Of a DNA stretch of 58,202 bases, positions 6,064 through 15,065 are shown in pieces. The stretch comes from a virus, in the IMG/VR virus record IMGVR_UViG_3300023094_000011, positions 1-58,202 of that record; one strand, given 5' to 3'. A program made the position numbers and the translations under genes. Positions within the stretch are counted from its first letter, which is position 1; each line of letters starts with the position of its first letter. The notes under the pieces were generated by a model that was not told where the DNA came from, made no database searches, and was given only the letters and a program-made list of their open reading frames with translations.

Positions 6064-8031
6064 ATGAATCCTCTTGCACTCGTTGGCTTTGAAATCAAAG
6101 CCCTCGCCAAACTCGGTGGCCCGCGCGACATCTTCCAGCGTATCGGAACCAACCAGTACGGCGTAACCTATGGCGGCTTCCTCGATGGGCGCGGCCTCGT
6201 TCATCAATCCGCAGCGCCTGACTACGAGCGCTTGGCGGGCGATCCTCTTCATAACGCGGTTGTAGCGGCGTGCGTGGCGGCGATTGCCAAAGCCCTGCCC
6301 GATGCCCCGCTTATTCTCGAACAACGCGAGGGAACGGAATGGAAGATGGTGCCCGACCACGAATGCCTGGAGCCACTACGCGCGCCGAATGAAGATCACA
6401 GCGACGCCGATATCTGGGCGCTCACCAGTGGGTTCAAGGCGACGAAGGGTCAGGCGTTCTGGCTGGTTATTCCTGATGCGGGTGGCCGAGCCAGAGAGAT
6501 ACATGTCTGGAATCCTGACCGCGTGGAAGTGTTGGGCGAGGAAAGCAAGTTCATCTCTGGTTATCGATTGAAGCGTGAGGGCGGCGGCGTAATCACGCCC
6601 GACTACCCGAAAAACCAAATCATCCATTTCCGGCAGATGCCCGACTTTCTGAATCCTCGCGTGGGCTGGAATCCGATAGGCACGGCGCGCGCGCAGATTG
6701 GCGGGGATAATATCGCCGCGACTTACCACACCGGGATTTTGTTTAACGCGGGGGTTATCTCGCTTTTGATTTCGCTCAAAGAAGGCGCGGCGCTGGGGCA
6801 AGTCACGCCGGAACAGTTCAAGACGGTTCTCGAAAATATCCGCAAAGCGACACGAGAACGGGCTGGCGGCGTCGAAGGCTTGAACGTCCCATTGGAAGTC
6901 CAGAAGCTGGCCTATTCGCCCGCAGAGATGAACGTGGATAGCCTTATCGAAGGTTACGAGCGCCGCATTTGCTCGATGATGGGCGTCAGTCAGCGGATTG
7001 CCGGTTTAGGCGCTGATCCAACCTACAACAACCTCGCGGAAGCCCTTAACGACTTCTGGGAGCGGCGCATCGTACCCGACCGCAACAGCGATGCCGCCAC
7101 CCTCAACCGTCAGTGGTTGCCGTTATGGGAGATGGACCCCAATGAGTGGCGTTTTCGGTTTGATTACTCCAACGTCCCGGCGCTGCAAGAGAATAAAGAC
7201 GAGATGCACAAGCGCGTCCGCGAAGATTTCAAAACGGGCTTGCTCGACGGGAAACAGGCCCGCTCCCTTGTGGGTTACTCCTTTGCTAGTGAAGCCGAAG
7301 AAAAGGTGTTCGAAGGCGTGTTCTATGCGCCGCCTAAGAACGCTGCGAAATTATCTGGGGGTGACGCCCCAGAAGTAAAAACCTTCGACCCGAATCAGCC
7401 ACGCGAGGAAGATGGCAAGTGGACTTCTGGTGGTGACGGAAGCTTCGATAAAGCCCATCGGTGGACGGGAGGCGCTTTGCCCGAAACTGAAAGTAAGGTG
7501 TTTCAGGATGGAAAGGCAAAAGCATTGGAAGACTTACTTCCTTACACAAAGCCCGGCTCATTGGAGGCTGCAACCATCGTTTTGAAGCGGGACGGCTCCC
7601 GCTTTGGCGGCATCGCTACAGGAAAGCACGAAGATGTTGATGTTTCGGCGCCGATGAATGTGCCTGTGGCTTTGCTCCACACCCACGATTACGACGGTCC
7701 GCACAGTGAGGGTGATTGGGCTAGCCTAATTGTCAACCGAGGTATTGAGCAATCCCACGTCGTCACGGCCAATAAAACATATTCGCTTCACAAGCCACCT
7801 GGCTGGAATGCTGCTGATCACGGTTTGCCGGAACTCCTACCTTCCGATGGACAACCCGAATACGACGCCAAAATGACCGCTGCTGAAAATGCATTTGGGG
7901 AGGTGTGGTCGCATCAATTTATGAGCACACCTGGATTTGGAAATGCAGGATGGGAGCAGAAGATATACCTTCAGGCGGGGCAGGAAATGGCGCGCAAGCT
8001 GGGTATAATTTTACGTACAGGAGAGCGATAA
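6064..8031 (+). CDS. Portal protein with C-terminal JAMM-like metallopeptidase domain
   Basis: 655 aa, versus about 400 for simple HK97-type portals. Residues 1-420 are the portal, the dodecameric DNA channel of the head (e.g. FRQMPDFLNPRVGWNPIG and AGLGADPTYNNLAEA). A linker FDPNQPREEDGKWTSGG (441-457) follows. Residues 480-655 contain Glu523, His539-Thr-His541, Ser548 and Asp551 (LLHTHDYDGPHSEGD). This resembles the JAMM/MPN zinc site H-x-H...S-x-x-D, with six rather than seven residues before Ser. The domain may be packaged or exposed in the capsid; activity is inferred. Confidence 0.8.
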   Translation: MNPLALVGFEIKALAKLGGPRDIFQRIGTNQYGVTYGGFLDGRGLVHQSAAPDYERLAGDPLHNAVVAACVAAIAKALPDAPLILEQREGTEWKMVPDHECLEPLRAPNEDHSDADIWALTSGFKATKGQAFWLVIPDAGGRAREIHVWNPDRVEVLGEESKFISGYRLKREGGGVITPDYPKNQIIHFRQMPDFLNPRVGWNPIGTARAQIGGDNIAATYHTGILFNAGVISLLISLKEGAALGQVTPEQFKTVLENIRKATRERAGGVEGLNVPLEVQKLAYSPAEMNVDSLIEGYERRICSMMGVSQRIAGLGADPTYNNLAEALNDFWERRIVPDRNSDAATLNRQWLPLWEMDPNEWRFRFDYSNVPALQENKDEMHKRVREDFKTGLLDGKQARSLVGYSFASEAEEKVFEGVFYAPPKNAAKLSGGDAPEVKTFDPNQPREEDGKWTSGGDGSFDKAHRWTGGALPETESKVFQDGKAKALEDLLPYTKPGSLEAATIVLKRDGSRFGGIATGKHEDVDVSAPMNVPVALLHTHDYDGPHSEGDWASLIVNRGIEQSHVVTANKTYSLHKPPGWNAADHGLPELLPSDGQPEYDAKMTAAENAFGEVWSHQFMSTPGFGNAGWEQKIYLQAGQEMARKLGIILRTGER

Positions 8032-8034
8032 ACC

Positions 8035-8298
8035 ATGGCTGAAAAAATCGTGAAATACCACGCAGGCAATCGCAAAAATAGCGGTGCGTCAAAGAAAATC
8101 AAGGAACTGCTGAAAGGGCATCATGGCGCGCTAGGGGAAAAGAAATCAATAGATGTGACCGATGAAAAGAAAGCTCTCCCCGACTGGGGCGATGAAGAGT
8201 TTGAAACCGAAGAAATCACGGGCGCGGATTCTAAGGCGGCGGCAAAGCTGGCAACGCCGAAATTGCAAGATTTGCTGGGTGCCAGTAAGAACAAATGA
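8035..8298 (+). CDS. Small charged protein after the portal-JAMM gene
   Basis: 87 aa, Lys- and Glu-rich with no membrane segment or recognised domain. It starts 3 bases after the portal stop and its own stop overlaps the next start (ATGA). Position right after a toxin-like C-terminal domain fits a partner or inhibitor, but a scaffold or head accessory protein is equally possible. Confidence 0.5.
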   Translation: MAEKIVKYHAGNRKNSGASKKIKELLKGHHGALGEKKSIDVTDEKKALPDWGDEEFETEEITGADSKAAAKLATPKLQDLLGASKNK

Positions 8299-9071
8299 AC
8301 CTTAACCTCTCCTTCGACTCCACCCGCCAGCAATACCGCGTCAAAGGCGGTCAACCCGGCGCGGGCCAATTCGTCAAGAAAACCGCCGTCCGCGATATCA
8401 TCGATGCCGACCGCGTGGCACAGAAGGAGCGGCTGGGTGGCCATAACGAGCGATTAAAACTCATGGCGCAGCGGTTCAAAGACGGGGTGCTGAGTGAAGA
8501 AGAGTTTCGCGGTGAGGTCGCAATCTGGAACCGACGCCGAAAGCGCGTCATCGCAGCGGCAAACCTCAACTACGCAGCGGCGGGGCGTGGTGGTATCGAG
8601 CAGATGGACAAGTCCGCGTATGGGCGGGCGGGTGCGACCATCAAGTTTCACTACGAAGCTTCAAATGGTTTTGCTGACGACATCATCGAGAACCCCGATA
8701 TTGTTCTGGGTACTGTGGCTGGGAAGATGGATTTTGAGAAGCGTTCCGACATGGCGGTAGATACCGCGCTGTTCTCGTTTCTGAATGAACAAGCCTTGTC
8801 GCACAGTGAGAACGGCTACACCCGATACCGCAACGTGCCGCATTCCCAGGAGTCGTGCCAGAGTTCGAAGACGAAACCAGGGTGTGACGAAATCACAGAG
8901 GTGGATTGGCAAGCTATCAACTCACTCCCTGCGCACGGCACGCGTGCCTGTGGGCCAAAGTGCGAATGTGGATGGGAGTACGACAAAGGTTCTCTGGATG
9001 AGATTGAGCCTTTCGAGTTCGTTGGAATGAAGAGTGTGAGCTTTTACGATCACGCGGCGGGACTTTACTAG
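8295..9071 (+). CDS. MuF-like phage head morphogenesis (minor head) protein
   Basis: 258 aa. Helical central region and a C-terminal Cys/His cluster (ESCQSSKTKPGCDEI then GTRACGPKCECGWEY) as in the metal-binding tail of Mu gpF/SPP1 gp7 proteins. The N terminus carries a G-x-F motif (QYRVKGGQPGAGQFVKK) of the kind seen in phage head proteins. The order portal, MuF, protease and capsid is classical. It probably sits inside the head or at the portal. Confidence 0.65.
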   Translation: MNLNLSFDSTRQQYRVKGGQPGAGQFVKKTAVRDIIDADRVAQKERLGGHNERLKLMAQRFKDGVLSEEEFRGEVAIWNRRRKRVIAAANLNYAAAGRGGIEQMDKSAYGRAGATIKFHYEASNGFADDIIENPDIVLGTVAGKMDFEKRSDMAVDTALFSFLNEQALSHSENGYTRYRNVPHSQESCQSSKTKPGCDEITEVDWQAINSLPAHGTRACGPKCECGWEYDKGSLDEIEPFEFVGMKSVSFYDHAAGLY

Positions 9072-9073
9072 CC

Positions 9074-9250
9074 ATGAGAACCTCACCACCTCGCACACCC
9101 GCCCAGGAACTCGCCAATAACCTAAAGCGCGTCGCTGGCGTGGCGCAGTCGGGCGACGAGGCGCGTGCACTTAAAATGCTGCGCTCGTTCGGTTTCGTGA
9201 GGCTTAATGAGCGTGATAACCCAAAGTTGCACACACAACAAGGCAACTGA
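9074..9250 (+). CDS. Small hypothetical basic protein
   Basis: 58 aa, ATG 2 bases after the preceding stop. Basic and helical (AQELANNLKRVAGVAQ, then ARALKMLRSFGFVRL). No domain recognised. It is followed by a structured gene-free region. Confidence 0.45.
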   Translation: MRTSPPRTPAQELANNLKRVAGVAQSGDEARALKMLRSFGFVRLNERDNPKLHTQQGN

Positions 9251-9255
9251 TAAAA

Positions 9256-9331
9256 TAGCAAGTAGGTAGGTCGTGTACAGAGTCCTAGAGGCCATCGATT
9301 CTCGTGAGAGAAAAGAGTTCACGATTTGCTA
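9256..9331 (+). ncRNA. Candidate structured RNA upstream of the protease gene
   Basis: Nested pairings close on each other: TAGCAA (9256-9261) with TTGCTA (9326-9331), GTCGTG (9270-9275) with CACGAT (9320-9325), and TTCTC (9299-9303) with GAGAA (9308-9312) around a GTGA loop. Another hairpin AGCAG/CTGCT follows at 9345-9359, then a terminator-like stem. No coding frame explains it. A regulatory leader or small RNA is inferred. Confidence 0.45.
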
Positions 9332-9362
9332 ACTGAATAGCCGTAGCAGTTCCGCTGCTCCC

Positions 9363-9428
9363 GCCCCCTTAGATTTCGCCGCGCACGTAAGACGTGTTCC
9401 GCGAGATGTGAGGGGGCTTTTCGTTTTT
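9363..9428 (+). terminator. Terminator-like compound hairpin just before the protease start
   Basis: GCCCCCT (9363-9369) pairs with AGGGGGC (9411-9417). Inside lie CGCG/CGCG (9380-9383, 9400-9403) and CACGT/ACGTG (9384-9396). It is followed by TTTTCGTTTTT and, 4 bases later, the protease ATG. Its AGGGGG arm is the only purine-rich stretch upstream of that start. It could be an attenuator that limits protease expression. Confidence 0.6.
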
Positions 9429-9431
9429 GTC

Positions 9432-10757
9432 ATGGATACCCTCATCGCCTTTGGCTCAGCCATCAAAACCCTGTCGGATGATGGGGATACCCTCAAAATC
9501 GGCGGGCACCTCGTGCTGTTCGGTGGCCCCGATGCCCACGACGCGACACCAAACCGGGACTACTTCACAAAGTCCACGGATTTCGACTTGCCAGCGGAAG
9601 GCGGACAGTCCACCGTCTACTACCACCACGGTCTCAACCCGGCGCTTAAAGCCCGTCCTTTGGGGCGTGCAACGCTACGGATTGACGATGCTGGTGTGTG
9701 GATGGAAGCCGAATTGAAGGCTCGTGACGCTTACGAGACGAAGATTCTGGAGATGGTCAGACGTGGGAAGCTAGGTCTGTCCAGTGGTACAGCGGTCCAT
9801 CTCGTGGAACGGGCGGCGAAGTCGAATAGCGATGGCGCCCGTGTGCATGAGATTACACGCTGGCCTCTCGGTTTGGATGCTTCGCTTACCCCGACTCCAG
9901 GTGAGCCCCGCACGATGGCTACCGCCATGAAGATGATCGGTGAGTTGGAAGGTTGGGCGGATGAATTGAACGAAGGCGAACTCAAATTCGACAAGAATCA
10001 ACCGCGTGACGATAACGGGCAGTGGACAGATGGTGGCGGTAGCGGTGGTGGCAGGCCATTCGCCCTTACGACTTCATTTCCAGGTTCTGAATACGAGCGT
10101 CAGCAGCGTGGTGAACACAAAGAGGAAATGTCGAAAGGCGACGCACAGGCAGAGCTGGCCGCCGCGAAAGAAGAGCATAGAAAGGTGCGTGAGGCAAATA
10201 AGGCACACAGGCAGAAGGTAATCCAGCTTTCACTCGATATGCGCACGGGTATAGATCGTCCAGACGGGCAAGCCATTGCCGACGAAAGCATGCGTCTGTA
10301 CAACGCAGAGAACTCCGCGAAGGCACGCCTTAGCATCGCTAAAAACCGCGTCGAACGAATGAAGGGCGAAAAGAAGTATCTAGACAATGATGAATCTGAC
10401 ACTCACGAACTTCCCCTGCTTGATGGGCTGAAGCTCGATGAACACCCCCAAAAGCTGCTTGTTGCCACAGGGGATTTAATAGATCGCTTTGACGGTTGGT
10501 TTTCAAAGCGTGCCGGTGATCGCAATGCGAATTACGTAATGCCTCAAAGCAAAATCGACAGTCTTAAAAGCCTCGCTTCCGGTTTGGAAGAACAGGCCGC
10601 AGAGGCCCGCGCGATTGCGGAGCGTTACGAGTTCAAAGGCGAAGTACAAGGTGAAGCGAAAAGCGAGGAAGAAGCGAAAGCCGATCCCGCCGACGTTTCC
10701 GCAGCAGTTACGGCCTACATTGGCCTTGAAGCCCGTTTAACCGGCGTCGCTGCATAG
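9432..10757 (+). CDS. Prohead protease (S78-like) with long C-terminal scaffold-like domain
   Basis: 441 aa from ATG 9432 (a GTG at 9408 lies in the hairpin). Residues 1-165 form the protease: His65 (VYYHHG), Ser118 (LGLSSGTAV) and an acidic partner near Glu140/Asp149, with the family ending SLTPTPGEP. A linker FDKNQPRDDNGQWTDGG begins at residue 186 and copies the portal linker. The remaining 240 residues are charged and largely coiled-coil, as expected of a fused scaffold. It would cleave scaffold and capsid delta domains during maturation. Confidence 0.85.
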   Translation: MDTLIAFGSAIKTLSDDGDTLKIGGHLVLFGGPDAHDATPNRDYFTKSTDFDLPAEGGQSTVYYHHGLNPALKARPLGRATLRIDDAGVWMEAELKARDAYETKILEMVRRGKLGLSSGTAVHLVERAAKSNSDGARVHEITRWPLGLDASLTPTPGEPRTMATAMKMIGELEGWADELNEGELKFDKNQPRDDNGQWTDGGGSGGGRPFALTTSFPGSEYERQQRGEHKEEMSKGDAQAELAAAKEEHRKVREANKAHRQKVIQLSLDMRTGIDRPDGQAIADESMRLYNAENSAKARLSIAKNRVERMKGEKKYLDNDESDTHELPLLDGLKLDEHPQKLLVATGDLIDRFDGWFSKRAGDRNANYVMPQSKIDSLKSLASGLEEQAAEARAIAERYEFKGEVQGEAKSEEEAKADPADVSAAVTAYIGLEARLTGVAA

Positions 10758-10782
10758 CGCGCCCATCCCAGGAGAATTACTA

Positions 10783-12018
10783 ATGGCAACAGCAACAGAG
10801 TTGAAGTCGCAGCTTGACGTCAAGCGTGGCGAGCTTTCCAATTTCATCAAAACCCACACGAACGCCGATAATAAGCTGGACTTCACCCCAGCTGACATCA
10901 CCGAGTTCAATCAGCGCAACGACGAACTCGCCCCTCTGGTGGATAGCTTCACCGCCGCCGTGAAAGCCGAAGACGCCGTGAAAGCGATGCGTCAGGTAGA
11001 CCGCAGCAATTTGTGGGCACCTCAGGGCGTTGAAGAGCGCGTGCAGGAAATCAAATCGATGGGCCAATTGTTCATCGAATCCAACGAATACAAGGCCAAT
11101 TCGGAAAGCAAGCCCTCCACAACCGGTACATGGAAGGCGGAACTATCCCAGGCGTCGGTTTCTACAACGAGCGCGATTAAAGCCGCTCTCAGCACCACGA
11201 CCGGCACGGTTCCCTACGCCCCGGCACGAAACAACATCGTGCCTTTTGCGACACGCCGCCCGGTCATGCGTGACTTGGTGCCGATGGATGACCCTCATGG
11301 ACAGCTTATTCAGTTCATTCGACAGAACGTGCAAAACTTTGGCGCCGCTGTCGTAGCGGAAGGTGCGGCCAAGCCCGAAACCTCACTGGGAACCGAACGC
11401 GTGGTTTTGCAGGTCGAAGCCATCGCTCACTTCATCAAGGTGACAGATCAGGCCCTGCGATTCATCCCCGGCATTCAGAACTTGATCGATACCAAAGGCG
11501 CTCTGGGCATCCAGTTGGCCGAAGAGTCGATCATGCTCAACTACAATGGCGCGGCTGGCTGGAAAGGCTTCTTGACCCAGACTGGTGTACAGACCGCCGC
11601 GCGCGGCACGCAGGATCAGTTCACCGCATTCCACCAGGGCATGAACCAAGTCCAGTTCACTGGCTTTGCAAACGTCACTGGTGGCGTCATCAACAACAAC
11701 GACTGGCACAAGGCGATCACCACCAAAGACGCCAACGGGCGCTTCATTTACGGCGATCCCTTCGCGACGACGCAGGAAGCACGCATTTGGGGCGTGCCGC
11801 TTGTTGTAACACCAGTAATGACCGAAGGTACCGTTCTCATTGGTGATTTCGTGATGGATAGTAAATGGTGGGTTGCTGGTGGCGTGATCGTCAAGGTTGG
11901 CTATGTCAACGACGATTTAACCTTGAACCAGCAGACCATTGTTGTCGAAGAGTACGGCGCCCTCGAAATTGACCGCCCTGCCTCATTCGTCAAAATGACC
12001 GGATGGGAAACCCTCTAA
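10783..12018 (+). CDS. Major capsid protein, HK97 family
   Basis: 411 aa. The N-terminal 100 residues are a helical delta/scaffold domain, likely removed by the protease. The HK97 fold begins near residue 130 (TTGTVPYAPARNNIVPFATRRPVMRD, split by conserved turns) and includes the E-loop region and a late ADFVKMTGW-like end (ASFVKMTGWETL). Good ribosome site AGGAG before the ATG. It forms the icosahedral shell. Confidence 0.9.
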   Translation: MATATELKSQLDVKRGELSNFIKTHTNADNKLDFTPADITEFNQRNDELAPLVDSFTAAVKAEDAVKAMRQVDRSNLWAPQGVEERVQEIKSMGQLFIESNEYKANSESKPSTTGTWKAELSQASVSTTSAIKAALSTTTGTVPYAPARNNIVPFATRRPVMRDLVPMDDPHGQLIQFIRQNVQNFGAAVVAEGAAKPETSLGTERVVLQVEAIAHFIKVTDQALRFIPGIQNLIDTKGALGIQLAEESIMLNYNGAAGWKGFLTQTGVQTAARGTQDQFTAFHQGMNQVQFTGFANVTGGVINNNDWHKAITTKDANGRFIYGDPFATTQEARIWGVPLVVTPVMTEGTVLIGDFVMDSKWWVAGGVIVKVGYVNDDLTLNQQTIVVEEYGALEIDRPASFVKMTGWETL

Positions 12019-12030
12019 AAAGGAGCTTCG

Positions 12031-12240
12031 ATGCCGACAATCAATAGCAGCAACACGATTCCCGGCGCTTATGGGGCACCTCTGCGATTTGCAGGGGTGC
12101 CCGTCAGCGGCACTTCAGGGACTTACAAAACCGCTGTCACCGGACAGTCGCTGGTCAACACCCTGACCGGCGTTTACTACTCTAACACGTCCACTACGGC
12201 GAACTCGCCAACATGGACCGTCGTTGGTTCGCAGTCATAG
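12031..12240 (+). CDS. Small head-associated protein, possible decoration protein
   Basis: 69 aa, Ser/Thr/Gly-rich and probably beta-structured (GVPVSGTSGTYKTAV...TWTVVGSQS). Strong ribosome site AAAGGAG. Directly behind the major capsid gene, where decoration or head-fibre proteins often lie. Function inferred from position only. Confidence 0.5.
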   Translation: MPTINSSNTIPGAYGAPLRFAGVPVSGTSGTYKTAVTGQSLVNTLTGVYYSNTSTTANSPTWTVVGSQS

Positions 12241-12248
12241 GAGCAGAA

Positions 12249-12470
12249 ATGCAAGATATGAAATACGTAACGGCCCAAGGCAATGAGTGTGCAGCCGATT
12301 CGCCCGACGTGGCCTATCAGGTCAACCCCAGCGATCCTAAAGCCGAAGAATTTGTTAACTCCCTCAAAGGCTTCATGCCCTCCAGTGTGCTGATATCTGG
12401 CACCACTGGTGCTGCCGGAAGTGCGCCTTTTGCCGAGGCTAAGCCCCCTCTCGCTTCCGCCAAAAAGTAA
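12249..12470 (+). CDS. Small hypothetical head-region protein
   Basis: 73 aa. The ATG at 12249 is chosen for AGGAG 5 bases upstream. The C terminus is Ala/Pro/Lys-rich and low in complexity. Its stop abuts the connector start. Function unknown. Confidence 0.5.
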   Translation: MQDMKYVTAQGNECAADSPDVAYQVNPSDPKAEEFVNSLKGFMPSSVLISGTTGAAGSAPFAEAKPPLASAKK

Positions 12471-13145
12471 ATGCCGCTTCTCTCCTACCCCACTGCCACC
12501 GACGTAGAAGCACTTCTCAAGAGTGCTGGCTACTGGCCCACCGATTCTGGCAAACAGGACTTCGCACGTCTTCAAGCTGAAATCGGCGCGGTGGCGGCAG
12601 TGGATGAGTGGGCGCGCTTGACTGGATGGAATCCGTTCCTAGCTGACAACTTGGCAACAGAGCGGGTTTTTGACGGTGTGGATAGTCGGGGCTTTTTGGA
12701 TTTCGATGGCGCGGCTGTGTCCGTGACCTCGCTTTCCATCAACGGCACCGTGCAAACCTTGAACGAGCAGTACCAGTTGCACCCCCAGAACGCGGCTTCT
12801 CGCAAAGAGGCGATTCGGGGGCTGCAACTGGGTTCAAGGGGCGGCTACTCCAATTTCTATGGCGCAGCAGGGCGGATCGTCGTCACGGCGCGCTGGGGAC
12901 GCGTGGATGCTATTCCCGGCGACGCTTGGCAAGCCATGCAGCAAAAGGCGGCGCTGATTACCCTAACGCAGATTGAGAACCTTCAGTCCGTCGCCTCAAT
13001 TTCCGAAGATGGATTCACGAAAGCCTACGACGTTGTAGGTATCGTGACTCAGAAAGATTTAGCAGCGGGCGGCATGGGTGGCGGTGGTATCTGGGGTAGC
13101 AACTTTGAAAAGATCGCAATTCGTTGGCAGCGGGTGGTTTTGTAA
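12471..13145 (+). CDS. Head-tail connector (adaptor, gp6-like)
   Basis: 224 aa. Opens with LLSYPTATDVEALLKSAGYW, a helical start typical of phage adaptor proteins (gp6/gp15 type) that ring the portal. Located between capsid and tail-completion genes. Ends with TAATG overlap to the next gene. Confidence 0.6.
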   Translation: MPLLSYPTATDVEALLKSAGYWPTDSGKQDFARLQAEIGAVAAVDEWARLTGWNPFLADNLATERVFDGVDSRGFLDFDGAAVSVTSLSINGTVQTLNEQYQLHPQNAASRKEAIRGLQLGSRGGYSNFYGAAGRIVVTARWGRVDAIPGDAWQAMQQKAALITLTQIENLQSVASISEDGFTKAYDVVGIVTQKDLAAGGMGGGGIWGSNFEKIAIRWQRVVL

Positions 13146-13882
13146 TGGGATTCACCGCTGCTGAACTCAACGCGAGGCCGTGGGGCGATCAGGTCACGCA
13201 AAGCGACCCTCAGGATGCCGAAACGCTCAATGCGGGGGAATACGGCCCCAACCCCTTTTCCATTGGCCTGACGGCTCCCGATTACGCCATTAACCATCTG
13301 AATCACGGTGAGGCTTTCCGTTACTGGGATGCCACACCGCTACCTGATGCGAGTGAGGAATCAAATAGCGATGGGCTTGTATTTACGGAAGTCGCACTAG
13401 GCGGGAATGGTCACGGCTATTTCCACCAGACGGAGCGCGCCGTGATGCTGGAAGGTTGGGGACTGATTCCGAAAGGCTCCACCATGTTCTCGGTGCTGCC
13501 TAGCGTCGTGGAATTCCGTAAGGATGCCCGCGTGCTTCGAACGGCGCAGAGGTGGCGCGGCGTAGCGAACATCAATCGCGGCACTGGCGACACCGATGCT
13601 CTACCAGAGCGGTTCGTATCGCTCATTCAGAAGGTGACTGTCAATGGTTCTTCTGTGGCTTTATCGCATGTTGTGGCGGTGAGTGCCGGTTCCCCTAACG
13701 ACACAGACCGGGGCGGCATCAAATGGCTTTCCAATGCTCCAACTGCTGGCACGCCGTACACGGTGGAATTCAAATACCACCCGCTTTTTGTCTGCTTGTT
13801 GGAATCGCTGCAAGGTGAACCGATTGGAGCAGATGGGGAGCGTTTGCCGCAGCGGGTTTTGCTGCAGAAGGATCGGGATTAA
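13145..13882 (+). CDS. Probable head-completion or stopper protein
   Basis: 245 aa from ATG 13145, which overlaps the previous stop (TAATG). Mixed alpha/beta without recognised motifs; mid-protein region VMLEGWGLIPKGSTMFSVLP looks like a beta-rich core. Position between adaptor and tail-terminator genes fits a stopper or neck protein, but no family match can be asserted. Confidence 0.5.
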   Translation: MGFTAAELNARPWGDQVTQSDPQDAETLNAGEYGPNPFSIGLTAPDYAINHLNHGEAFRYWDATPLPDASEESNSDGLVFTEVALGGNGHGYFHQTERAVMLEGWGLIPKGSTMFSVLPSVVEFRKDARVLRTAQRWRGVANINRGTGDTDALPERFVSLIQKVTVNGSSVALSHVVAVSAGSPNDTDRGGIKWLSNAPTAGTPYTVEFKYHPLFVCLLESLQGEPIGADGERLPQRVLLQKDRD

Positions 13883-13884
13883 GC

Positions 13885-14178
13885 ATGAATGCAATTGAAA
13901 TTATTTACCTTATTTTGGCTGGATTTATTTCAGGTTACGCGCTTGCTTGCGCGAAAGAATCCTCTCGTAAAAGGCGTATTCAAGCCATAAAAAGCGTGGC
14001 GGATGGATGGCCCCAACCGTGGGATGGCGACAGCGACTTCGACCCCTCTTCGGTTTATATGGATAAATACGGAATCATGCAGTCTGCTTTGACATCTCCA
14101 CCATTCAATTCAGATTGCAAAGAGTGGGTGGACAAATTGGCAGAAAAAGACGCGGTCAATTTCTTTTCTGCCAAATGA
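13885..14178 (+). CDS. Small N-terminally anchored membrane protein
   Basis: 97 aa. Residues 3-24 form one transmembrane segment (IEIIYLILAGFISGYALAC) followed by a basic stretch and a soluble tail. It is embedded in the head-tail genes and its stop overlaps the next start. Not an obvious structural protein; a small accessory (moron-like) gene is possible. Confidence 0.5.
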   Translation: MNAIEIIYLILAGFISGYALACAKESSRKRRIQAIKSVADGWPQPWDGDSDFDPSSVYMDKYGIMQSALTSPPFNSDCKEWVDKLAEKDAVNFFSAK

Positions 14179-15065
14179 ATATCATGGGAATCAACCCTTA
14201 CGCCACCCTCGCCAACGTCGCGGGCCTTCTCGGTGACAAGGACACAGAAGAGGCCGCGCGCAAGGCTCAGGAAACCCAGAACAAGATCATGGGCGTGGGT
14301 AATCGCGTCGATAGCGCGACGCAGCGCACCTTGCGCACAGCGCAGACTGGCTTCAACCCGCATGCCACTCATGGCGCCATTGCAGGACGTAGTAGCAACT
14401 CACTCCCCGGTATCCGCACCCCGCAAGGAGTGACGGGCCAGGGCGTGAACTTCAAAGAGAAAAAGGACAGCAAAGGCAACCCCATCGCGCCGCCTTTTAT
14501 CGCGCCAGTGGGGTCGCCTTCGATCCGCGTTACAGCCCGCGAAGGCGGGGGAGTCACGACGACGATGCAACGCTTCTCCCTTTATGTGGCCTGGATTTCT
14601 GATGTGGATTGGCGACGCCTTATGCGAGTTGTGCAAAAGATGGTGCGGCGCGCGCAGACGCTTTCCAAAGGGCGATTAAGCCTCAAGGAGCTGCGTAAAC
14701 GCGGCCATCCTTACGGCAAGGGCTCAGTCACCACGTCAGGGCGTAAGCGGCGCGGTCTAGGCACTTTGACACGGCTACGGGGCGTCTCAAACCTCGCGGT
14801 CGCCAACATCCAAAGCGGCGAATTGCAGCGGAGTTGGGAAGGTGACATCGAGCGCGGACGGCTGGGTATCAAGGTTATTCTCGCCAACTTGTCGGAGCAC
14901 GCGGAGTATTTGCTGGGCACAGTCAAGATGCGCGCTCATGGGCCATTCTTGACGGCTGTGCAGCTTTATAAAAATGAGTTCGACCAGTTGTGGCGCGAAG
15001 TCACGAAGCGGGCTTATGCAGCGATGCTGAAGAAACGCGGATTCAAAAGGGCGGGTGCGCGATGA
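14175..15065 (+). CDS. Tail-completion protein, HK97 gp10-like
   Basis: 296 aa from ATG 14175, overlapping the previous stop (ATGA); ATG 14184 is an alternative. The C-terminal part (IQSGELQRSW, then HAEYLLGTVKMRAHGPFL) resembles HK97-gp10-like components (short residues around SGxLRRS and RPFL). Basic overall. It likely joins the neck to the tail tube. The N-terminal 130 residues are extra and unassigned. Confidence 0.6.
   Translation: MNIMGINPYATLANVAGLLGDKDTEEAARKAQETQNKIMGVGNRVDSATQRTLRTAQTGFNPHATHGAIAGRSSNSLPGIRTPQGVTGQGVNFKEKKDSKGNPIAPPFIAPVGSPSIRVTAREGGGVTTTMQRFSLYVAWISDVDWRRLMRVVQKMVRRAQTLSKGRLSLKELRKRGHPYGKGSVTTSGRKRRGLGTLTRLRGVSNLAVANIQSGELQRSWEGDIERGRLGIKVILANLSEHAEYLLGTVKMRAHGPFLTAVQLYKNEFDQLWREVTKRAYAAMLKKRGFKRAGAR

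Noticed and set aside
6376-6801. Minus-strand frame within the portal gene
   Set aside because: Antisense of a clear portal protein.
9408-9431. GTG start for the protease
   Set aside because: It lies within the terminator-like stem and adds a non-conserved hydrophobic stretch; ATG 9432 fits the family start.
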